In this document: positions 11,427-23,400 of the stretch, in pieces
Layout of the letters: the number at the start of each line of letters is the position of its first letter
Numbering within the stretch: position 1 is the first letter of the stretch
Assembly (NCBI RefSeq): GCF_020536995.1
Contig: NC_068359.1
Location: 88,028,697-88,092,696, forward strand
Source of the DNA: Dreissena polymorpha
Lineage: Eukaryota; Mollusca; Bivalvia; Myida; Dreissenidae
Reading direction: 5' to 3'
Length of the DNA: 64,000 bases
Made by a program: the position numbers and the translations under genes
The notes under the pieces: model-generated
What the model was told of the DNA's origin: nothing
What the model saw: only the letters and a program-made list of their open reading frames with translations
Database searches by the model: none

Positions 11427-14400
11427 CTTCAGCGACAAAAAAAGTGCGTTTAAAACACTAAGAGTACATTAAATAGTACCTATATTCCTAATCGTTAACC
11501 AATCTTTCAAAGCAATGGAACTCCAGCCGTTTGTTTAATTTTTATACGATACAGAAACATGCATACTCTATAACGATCAGTTTGCTTTAACGTAGAAATA
11601 CGAATGCATTTAGGTAGATATAAGAAAGCCTCAAACTAAGATTTCTTGAAAGATTGCATTAAGATTGTGATCAGATTGCAGAAAAACTGTAATAAGAGTG
11701 CAAAGTCATCGTACGAGAAATTACCCAAAGGCGGTAAACATATTGCAGTATTACTAATTTATTACTTAACAGACCGCGTTAAAAGAGTTATCAAACCTTA
11801 AAGCAGTACTGTTCCACAAGGATTATCATCTCAAAGAAGGCGTTCGGGGCCACGGGAAAAATACTGAGAGCGCGTTCTTCTGCTTGCCAGATATTGTTCT
11901 GCTTCGAGTTGCGCACAATCACGTTACGGTCTGAACCGAAGTTGAACCGGAAGTCGCACGTGAAGGCGTTATCTGGTCCATCTGGCGAGCTTTCGATATT
12001 AATGTTGAATCTAAGGATTTAAACAAAGCTGGGTTTCGTTACGTTCTAATTAGACATGTAATATACTACTTATTATCTGGAACGCCATTATTTGGGGAAA
12101 AAAACTGACCCCGTTCATGTATGTAATCTTATGTGCAAATAGAAAACCTATTAACGTCATTTCAAGTCCTTGTGTTGACTAGCATTGCAGATTATTTGCA
12201 ATTTACATTGGTGGAAATGTTTCTGTTTAAATAATCGAACATTGTGTAAACTATATATAATTAAACTCAAATTCAACGCGTAGCAAAACTAACATTTCAC
12301 TAAAAGCCTTGACCGACTAACTGGCAAAAGCTAACTTAAAACCGATGTTCATTGATCGATGGTCGAGAATAAGAGTAATTTATCTGACATGCAAATTTGA
12401 AGCAAAAGCAAGCACAACTCCACATTATTCTACGATGGTTTTGAGAACAACAACAAATTGGTAGTGACATACCTCAATATACAAACAGTATGTTAGTGTT
12501 GTGATGATTGTAAAAAAACACCATATTTAGAAATTCATACAATTTAAATATTTGCGCCGATTGCAATGGACACTTCTGACTAACCTGCTGGGTTTGGCAT
12601 TGGGGATACCACTGATGAAAATCATTTTCCCCGGGTAGATCGACCCCATGTTGTGAAACAAACGGAGTCGGCTGAAAAGACAATCATTGGGTAGATGTTA
12701 ATATAACTGCTGCATATACTTTTATGATAAAATGATGATCTAAAAGTTTGAAAACAATACCGAAGACCCATATATAAATAGCTTTTATTGACAAATTTAT
12801 ATATATATGGTGCGGGGATTAATGACAACTTAGGCAAATGTTTCGACTGTTCGCTTGCGAACACATCTCTCAACTTTTAATGACGTTATCCTGAAGAAAT
12901 CGTACCGAAAATGATGTTTGAGAGCAATACTGGCGTATCTTGATATATATTGACATATGATGATGATGCCGATCACACTTGTGTTTATTACCGAACAATT
13001 GATCCTTTTTTTAAATATTAATACCTGAATGTGTTTGTAACATGTGTCCACGATACATCGGATAGGGGGGGGGGGGGGCTTACTAAGTACATTTTGACGA
13101 CAAATTGACAAATTCAAGTTAGTATGTTTTCACAGAAAATCACAGAAACACTTTATATCAGGTGTAAATAAAATGTTTTAAACTTTTTGAATTAGATCCG
13201 ATGTTGTCTGGTAAATATACAGCATCGTTGAAAACCACAATGCACACGCATGTTTGGCATGTTAATCATTGGCCCTAATCCTTGCTGTCAACCTAAGAAG
13301 TATCGATACAGCTTAATTGCATGAGTGTTTCACAGGAACTGTCACATTTAAGCTAAGTGTACAGTTTAAAGTAAGATACGAAGAAGGTTAGAGCGGACAG
13401 TAACCGCTTCTTTATTCAATCCAGAGAATGATAGTTAAACCTCTGCACACGCACAACATGAAGCCGTTACAGTAATCTGTTTTTGTATGAATTGCCGAAA
13501 TGGTAAACAACGTGCTCGTATTTGAAATAAATCATCGGATCCTCTTTTAATAACAGATTCACGCTTCTCTTATCGACATTGTAAACACGTATCGGGTCAA
13601 GAGGGTTATCAGCATCGTCTAGCTTTTTTGTCAATGTACCATTTGAAGTTGATTAACCACATTTTATCTTATGTGATTTGTTAGAACTGGTCTCACTAAC
13701 AACCTTGTACATATCATTCTTTTCGTGAACGGTATTTCGGAGGATTAATTATAGGGAAACCGTCCTTCTAAGGACGCATGATTAAGACTTATTGTGTTGG
13801 AGTGAACCAGTTTGACCGCATGTAAAAGGAAATTAGATGAGCACTTTGTTTTGAGCTCCGAGTTTTCGATTGATACCTGTTAAGAAGAACATTTAGCACC
13901 TTTAAATATGTTTATTATTGATTTGGTCTTCTCTATAAATTGTGTCTATTTGTAATTACTAACTTATTTATTCACCTTTTTTTTGAAAATATTTTTGTGT
14001 ATTTTATAAGTGTTTGCGACCATACTTTTGGTGCTTTAAAATGTTTAAGAAAGTAAATAAACATTATTGCTGTGCTGTATGTCATACCTAACCCCTATAT
14101 AACTCACTACACTGAACTCAAGGCTAACATGAGTTATTGCCCATTCTACTGTACATGCCTTCTGTCAGAAAATAGCAAGTTAAAATAATCGATTAACTGA
14201 CATGATTGCCGAATCTTCTTTAACCGCGGAAGAAAGTACTTACTGCTAGCTGGTGTTGGTTTATCTATTATCGCTTTGTATCATTGTTTCTTGCAAAAAA
14301 TTGTTTTTAGTACGGCTGTTCAATCAACATGTTTTGTCATCAACTACGCAATTAAAGTAATAATTTTGATGTGGGAAGATATAATTATATTATATTTGAA

Positions 14401-17400
14401 AAGTCGTTTAAAAACATGTTCGGAAAACCGTGTAAAGATATGCACGCCTGTACGTTTGTTTTACCTACGCTTGAACTAAGTCTTTATACATATAAATTTC
14501 ACTTATTGTTCCTTTGACCTTGAATTGTTTACTTAACCATCGACCTGGGGTGAAATTGCGCGTCACTCATTACGCCTGGAACAACAGCAAAATAAAAATA
14601 TAAATAATATGATTAGTGTTTATTGATTTTTTGTTACTTTGTATGATTTAAAGGGGCCTTTTCACGTTTGGGTAAATTGACAAAATTGAAAAAAGTTGTT
14701 TCAGATTCGCAAATTTTCGTTTTAGTTATGATACTTGTGAGGAAACAGTAACACTGAACATTTACCATGCTCTAAAACAGCCATTATATGCATCTTTTGA
14801 CGATTTAAAAATCCCGAAAATTATAAAGCGTTGCGAAACGAATAAATAATTTGGAGAGTTCTGTTGTTGTCGCTATATTTTGTGAAACTACGAGTATTGC
14901 TTATATAAAGTATAAAATACAGATTGCAGTGTATTCGGAAGAATGGCCGAGTGGTCTAAGTCGTAGACTTTTTACTCCAGGATTCCAGGGGATCAGTGGT
15001 TCGAGCCCTGCTGAGGGCTTCCCTTTTTTTCTTTTTCTAAATTGTATTCTTGATTTTTTACTATAGCTTTTTTGTATCCAATGTTTACATTTATCAATAT
15101 AAAGCATTTATTGACAAACTTCAAAACATGCCAAAATCTGTGAACAGGCCCCTTTAAAGTCTTTAGATTTTATCCTATTGGTCAAAGCAAAAAAAACCGT
15201 TAATGGTTCCATTATTTAGAAAAACAACACGTGTTTGCATAAAATAAAACAAGTTACAACACGAATTCATTCAATATTTGAATTGTTTTTCTTTTTTGAT
15301 CCAGTCTATACAGTACCGTTAACTTGCCAGGGAAGGAAACTACTTTGAAGAGTTTGTGAATTTCGAAGTTAATGAAGTCATTTCGCGACTGAGGTAGATT
15401 AATGTGTAGACCCGGGGTATATCCCAGCACACCTACCTGATTGACATGAAAGACTCCCGAAAGTTGGGACGAAATTTAATTCATGGTAGCAATTTCCATC
15501 TATTTTGTTGTAACTTGGTGTGTGTGTGTGGGGGGGGGCGGAGTTCCCGGATAAAAACCGTACCTGCCAAGTATGGTGACTGCTAATCAAAATCGTATGC
15601 TTCTGAAAACGGGGTTTGGTCGCCTACATGTTTGTGCGGAGCGCGTGTAACCACCATTGCGTTTACCGGACAGCCACCACTTCTAAGATTTTTGCACTTA
15701 TTATCCTAAATACACCACACATTGTGGCGGCAGAGAAATTATAGACATGTGCTCGGAAACAGTAATATAATTGCGCGGAGATGAGATACACTTACCGGAT
15801 TAAGGATCGGCCCAACAGGTCCCACGCCGGGATATCCCGTCGCCTGAAACACGAGACTTGCAGCGTCAACCATGTCAACTACCCGAAAATCAAGAAAGTC
15901 TAACTTTAACTGGCGTATTTCGTCACAAAACTACGTCACACGAGATACGTCACACATTGCGTAATCAGTTAACCGAAAATAAAGTACGGAAAGCTGATAT
16001 TATGCCACATTTTAATGTAAAAATTCACATAATACATATTATCAACGACAATAAACGACAGACATAAGTGGAACGTGTATAATAAGCTCCAGCCGTATAA
16101 TGACCGCTTTATCGGCAACGGGCCGATTATTTACGTCAGGACCAGCGACATGTATGCTGCATGCTTTTGTCTTAAAACACTGTACTTTTAATCATTTACG
16201 CATATTCTCTCAAGTTTTTCTAATAACTATATGTTTGGGAACAAATAGGGACTTGTATAGCGCGACCAAAGGCCATTCTACTCTAATTTGGAAAAAACGT
16301 ATTTGATGTTCTTCTACGGCTATGAAGAACAAGCCGCATGTTGTTCACGAGGTTTATTGCATATCTTTAAAATCAAACAATAACTTTTGTGATCTACGTA
16401 ACAAAATATCTTACCGGATGTGGATATCCCATGGGTGCCTCGAAAACGATCTCCCGGATACGGATTCCCTGTTCCAGGGAGATGTGGCTCACCCGCTGTA
16501 GCGGGATGCGGTGGTTATAGTCGCAGAAGTGGCGACCGTCCACTTTCACCTGCAGATGGAAAAGGGATTAACAAGCGTTATTTATTTTATTGATGAGCTA
16601 TTCACAAAATTTACTCCACTTATCGATGAACTCCCTACGATAGTTACTTCCCTCATCGGTTAAGTCCTTCCAACAGTGTGTTCCCTTATCGGTGAACTGC
16701 CTGCAACAGTTAGTTACTTCCCTTTACTTTGAACTCATCGCAATCAGTCACTTCCCTTTTCGGTTAATTTCTTGCCATGGTTACTTTCCTTAGTGCATTG
16801 CAAATTAAATGTATTGAAGCATGAAAGCAGACACTATACTTACTCAACGGCAATGAAAGACGACCATCATTACCATCCATCACTTACCGTGTAGTGCCCT
16901 GCATGTATTACAATTGAAACGTCGACAGAAGCGCCGTGCCTGAAGGGAAAACCTCCTTGACGCTCTTCCGGTCCCCAAGAGCCGCTCTGGAGACTGTTCC
17001 GGACCACCTGAAAGAGAGCCCGTTTGCCTTGTCATCTCCATTACTTAATATGACATAAATCTCGTTTAAACAAATGATTAATTAATGACTGGGTACAATT
17101 AACAATAGCAATATTAGCTACCTAAAATAGCACAAATAAACGCTACGAAGGTGACAAAAAGGGTGAGTATGCCAGGGCCATTACCGGTATGTAAATAATT
17201 GGTAAGTAAAGTATTTGCTTATTGTAGAACCATAACCGTCAATTAAGCTCAAGTAAGGTTTGACTCAAGAGATAATTTTTCATATGACCATCTCCACTCT
17301 TGTTTCCTGTCTTATGCTGAATGGCGGACCCTAAGAAAACCATCGATTTAACTAGCTTCTGTGTTTTATTTTTTCGGTATAAAGACGGATACATCAGCAC

Positions 17401-20400
17401 AGTTAAACTGCATTCCACAAATATGAAGGATACATGCAGACCCCTAACCTGATTTTCGTTGAAGCGCGGGTTGAAGGCAAGTGCACAGTCGCTCCTGGGG
17501 TCCGTACTGCCGCCACACTGAAGGCTGATCAGGAACCTGGGCAATCGAGAAGAAATCAGGGGTCAGTATTAAGAAACAAGAAATCACACGAATGCAGCTA
17601 GAATACAGTCTGATCAGGAACAGGGGATAAAAGTCAGTATGCAGCTAGAATACGGACGGATTGGAAGCATGTCAAATGAGATCTGTATTGGTCAAAAATA
17701 GATACAACGGCACTCATTTACCCGGTATATCGGATGGCGCCGTTTTTTTTTTACAAAAGCGGAACTAACCTACGGTCTTTCGAAACAATCTAAGTATACC
17801 AGCTATTTCTATAAAACGTTAAACGATAAAAAATTTGCTTAAAATGCCATAAGTATCGATCCAAATAAATTATATGTACGTAATAAGCAGTTTTAATATC
17901 GATAAAACACTTATATACAATAGTAAATGGACACTATGCAAGTTTTTTTTCATGAATATTACGGACGAAACACGGTTTTAAAAGATTGCATTTATGATTG
18001 AATCCATTAACAACTACATCTTTTAACAAGGAAGCATTTCTGTACAAATTTTACATAAGCTATGTATTACATGGCTAAAACGGTGAAATGTAGTTAATAT
18101 TGATTTTTGTTCTGTATTTACCCCGCATGGTGCTTCTCCGTGGTACCCCTTACGTGAATAGATGGCGCCATCTGTCATCGCCATGGCAATGGGGCCCACG
18201 TAACGGGGTTGACTGCAAATGACCATCATAATTATTATTTTATCCCATCTTCACTGCGGCATTGACGGTATAACACCCCATGGAATAAACTTACCTTTAT
18301 CCCACCTTGTTGAATAAACATGTCGCGTTCACGGACTACTTTTTATTCTACCACTAAATAATTTTTCATAAGAAATCTCTGGAGTCGAAAAAACTTGAGC
18401 TTTAAAATTATACGACCTTCAACCTTTAGATCTAGTCAAGGGACATACTTTTCGCCATCAGTATACTGAATCAGCTGATTGACGGCGTCATAAAATGACA
18501 TACCTATTGCGTCATTTTCCAATAATATCTGATATCATTGTTTAGTGTAACCGAAACTAGTATGCGATGTCTGGGAATAAAACATTGAAGACGCGCATTT
18601 TTTGTTCGTGCTAATGTATCCTGGATGTAATTATGAAAAGTGCATATTCTATGGACTACTTACCTCGGATGGAACCGGTGAAACGATGGATTTAAATCTA
18701 CATGAAGATCTAGCTTATTCGTGTTATTGATTTTCAGAATGTGCGCGCCTATTTGGATGTGAAATTGTGTGTATAATACATACTAATTGGTGTGTATTTT
18801 GGTTCAGTAGTCTATTCGAATTGTTTTGCTTTTGGATGTAAGTAAACGTAAGGGTATTTTCTTTGATGAATAAACTTTGTCTTTGTTATTATTTCAAAGA
18901 AAGTCTATTCAGTAAGAATAGCACGTTTGCAACAAGTGTTTCAATGCTTAATATAGTTATTACGGATTATATTGTGTTTGGGTAACAAACTACATGATGT
19001 GAAGGCTAGATCTAGACGCTATCAAAATCTGCAGCATCCATGAAACAAGAGGGCCAAGATGGCCCTAGTTCGCTCACATTTTTTTACAAGGCCTTGTTCA
19101 TTGCTTAGTTGAAAATTCAGTACTCTAGAGCATATTAGATTGGTTCTTTCTGTTTACTTTTGCAGTGTGAGAATATGATTAATTTTGATTGAGCACTGTC
19201 CATTTGCATGGGATTTTTGCAATACAAAAATTTGCAAGTAATGCTAATTCTACATGCGTTTACAGTGTTTTTCTGAGATTTGTACCTGGTGACCAAGATT
19301 TTGACCCCACATGACCCAATGTCTAACTTTGCCTAGATATCATCAAGAAAAACATCCTGGTCAAGTATCATCATTATTGGACCAAAACTATGGCCTCTAG
19401 TGTGTTTACAAGGTTTTTGTAAGATAAGACCCCATGACCTAGATATTGTCCCCACATAACCTAAACGTCAAACTTTACCTAGATATTGTCCAGACAAACA
19501 TCCTGGTCAAGTTTCATCATTATTGAACCAAAACTCTGGCGTATACAGTGTTTACGAGGTTTTTGTTAGATTTGACCTGGTGACCTATATTTTGACCCCT
19601 CATGACCACACACCAAACTTTGCTTACAAAAATAAATATTATGACCAATATTCATAAAATCCGAAACAAAATTGTGACCTCTAGAGCGTTTACAAGGATT
19701 TTGTATAATATAATGAAAATTTGACAATCTTAGGGCAATAATTCTGCAATTTACTATGCGATTTTGCTCATTATCACACTTGACTGAGATCTTATAGCTT
19801 CTCAGCAACTTTGATACAGAATGCTTGAGAAATTTGAATGCTTGAGTGTTTACAAACAAAATGTGGACGAACGGACTGACGACGGACAAAAAACAATCCT
19901 TAAGCCTCACCTGAGCAATAAGATGAACTAAAAAGTGTGTTTTTTTCACCGATCTGAGCCATTTATCGAACTTGTTTGAGATATCAATAAAACCATTGTC
20001 TTGACTAAGTTTCACGATAATAAGGCAAAAAATGTGACTTCTAGAGTGTTCACAAGGTTTCTCTATAGTCATAAACAGAAAATTGCCCCCCCCCCCCCCC
20101 TGGCGGCCAAGCTTAAAGACCGATCGGTACCATTTTCAAACTCATCTGAGATATAAAAAAAACAATGTTTTCACCAAGTTTCATGATGATTGTGCAAACA
20201 AATGTGACTTCTAGAGTGTTCACAAGATTTTTTAAGATATAAATAAAAGGAAAATGCGCCACCACCCCCTGGCAGCCATGTTTTTCAACGGACCGGAATC
20301 ATTTTCAAACTGAACTCTCGTATCTAGGAAATAAATGTTCTGACCAAATTTATGAAAATTGGGCAAAAATGGGACTACTAGAGTCTTCACATGTTTTCAC

Positions 20401-23400
20401 TATATACATATAGAGAAAACTGCCCCGCCCACTGGCGGACTTGTTTTTTATCGATCTAGACCATTTTCGAACTAGTCAGAGATATCAATAAAACCAATGT
20501 GTTGACCAAGTTTCATGGTGATTGGGCAAAAACTTTGACTTCCTGACTGTTCACAAGCCTTTTTTTACTTTATAAATATATAAGGAAAACTGCTCCGTCC
20601 CCCCTGGCAGCCATGTTTTTCAACGGACCGGAACCTTTTTCGAACTTAACTCACGTATCTAGAAAACTGCCCAACCCCCTGGTGGCCATGTGTTTTCACC
20701 GATCTGGACTATTTTCGAACTCGTCCGATATATCAATAAAACCAATATTTTAACCAAGTTTCATGATGATTGGGCAAAAATTGTGACTTCTAGAGTGTTC
20801 AAAAGGTTTCTCTATAGCCAAATAAGAAAAACTGCCCGCCCACTGGCGGCCATGTTTTTCAAAGGACCGGAACCACTTCGACCAAGACAAACATTTTGAC
20901 AAAGTTTCATGAAGATTGGGCATGAAATGTGACTTCTACAATGTTTACAAGGTTTTTCTTTTTTTGACATAGTGACCTAGTTTTTGACCAAGCATGACCC
21001 AGTTTCAAACTCGATCCAGGTATCATTGGGACAAATCTTCTGACCAAGTTTCATGAAAATCGGACAAGAAATGTGGCCTCTAGAGTGTTTACAAGGTTTC
21101 CCTATAGCCAAATAAGAAAAAACTCCCCCGAAAACTGGCGACCATGTTTTTCAACGGACCGGAACCACTTTTGAACTCAACCAACGTATCATTAAGACAA
21201 ACATTTTGACAAAGTTACTTGAAGATTGGGCATGAAATGTGTCTTCTTCAGTGTTTACAAGATTTGTCTTTTTTTTTTACCTATTGACGTAGTATTTGAA
21301 CCAGCATGACCCAGTTTCGAACTCGATCGAGGTATCATTGACAAATCTTCTGACCAAGTTTCATGAAGATCAGACAAGAAATGTGGCCTCTAGAGTGTTT
21401 ACAAACAAATGTAGACGGACGGATGGACGACGGACAAAGACCGATCACAAAAGCTCACCTGAGCAATCAGGTTAGCTAAAAATAAGGGGATGATAGTTTT
21501 TTTGATAATTTATGTTTAGAACGACTGTGTGTGTAAATCTACATGTACATATATGTTGACATCGACATCATTTTGTCAGGAGCAATCGCCGCCATATTGG
21601 ATTTCGATCATTTTCTTTCGAAAACAAAATGAATTATATCAAAAGGGTAAAATCTTCTTTTCGCGTGCGTAATGTGTTACAATTTGCATGCTGCGTAAAA
21701 TTGAATCGATGTATATGGTGATATTTTTTCTCGTGTTACGGTTTTTGTGTGAATTGTTTTAAGACTATTTTGCGTACCAGAACAAATACATTCTATATAA
21801 CTACGCATAGTTACATTCGTTATATATAAATTTTAAGCGCTTTTAAGAAGGTATTAAAATTATTGATAAGGTTATTAGGTCGATTAATGTTAAATCATAC
21901 GTTGAAAAAAAAAAATGGGATAAATAGAATACTAGGATTAGCGTTGAATAGAGAGAAGTTTATATTGCTCGTCTCATACACCGAAAGAGCGCTCGCCAAG
22001 GCTCGCGCTCCCGGTGTTCTAAGCCTCGCAACATAAACTTCTCTCTATTCAACGCTAACCTAGTATTCTCTATATCTTCAAGTAAGGGCACTAGAAAGGA
22101 AACGAAAGTTGTATTTGCGAACTGTTGGCCCTTTGATCGTGACCCAACTGTACACTTGAAGGAATTGTGTGTGGGTTTTACTATACGAAACGTTTTCATT
22201 AAGTTGTTTTATGATATATTTGCATTCGAAGTATTAAAATGAAAAAGTAAACAGCTGTATAAATTTCTTCGGATAGCTTAAGTTAAATGCAACGAATCAC
22301 TTACGCTGGCTGGAATATACGCGTATAAATATTTCCAGCAAGTCATGTATCTTTTAACTATCATGAAATGTACATAACACCGTCATCTCGTGTAAGAGTA
22401 CTTATAAAATGAAACTCAAGTCAGACCTAGCTGGAAGGAAGTTGCACTGCCATTTTATAACAACATGTATTTCTTAAGTTCCTATTCCTTATTTTCTTCC
22501 ATTCAATATTTTTCTTTCTTCAAAGTTTTTTAGACGCATTCTTCCATAATAACCACATCACACGATCATATTGTTACACTAAGAGGCAAAATATCACTTT
22601 TGTTATAAACGGGAAGAAACACATGTTTACTTATATGACAGACATAGGACTGTTCAGTAAAATAAAGCTAAATATTTCATACCATGCTGCTCAAATATAC
22701 GTTACACAATGTAAATAAAATACATAATAAATGTAACATGAACTTTGATGAAGCAAATTTGTAAAACGATATCGTGAAGCTATTAACAGTTTAATTTTAA
22801 CATGATACTTGGAGCTTCTTTTAACAAAACACACAATTACCGATGTAAAATCAAAGTGAACTTGAAGTACCGCAACTGATCATAGCATAGTGAAAGATAG
22901 CTCGCAATTCAATTCCAAAATTTGTTGTCCCGCATACTCGTTAATTATCAATAAATATATAACTCGTTGTCGTTATGATGCGTGGTTATTAAACTCGTGG
23001 TCTTCTTCCTACGCATTAACTATAATCGTTGTCTATTGCCCGATAAAACCACACCATTGAAAATTAATTATTGATTTAAAGTATTGTTTTTAAATCAATT
23101 GTATATACGATAAAGTGCAAAAATATACCAATATTTATATATATATATTTATTCAATTTAACCATGATCCTCAACCATGATCTCCCTATAGACGATGAAC
23201 AAAACTGCCGTTGTAAATTTGCTCATTAACAACACAGAAAAGGTCCAGAACCCGTGCATACAAAAACAAACAACAGCACATAATAAAGAAGTCATTAATT
23301 AAAACTAAAAATGTATTTAGTATATCATAACAAGCAAACTATCACTCATGACTAAGAAAAAATGTAAGAGTGACAAGTTTTGGTCAGTGAACAAACTAAA

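Noticed and set aside
14938-15030. Genuine nuclear tRNA gene
   Set aside because: A and B boxes are good, but the anticodon arm is poor and the same unit recurs inside dispersed TTAA-flanked repeats.
19566-20072. 168-codon open frame on the minus strand
   Set aside because: It lies wholly inside composite element D, and its phrases repeat with the monomers.
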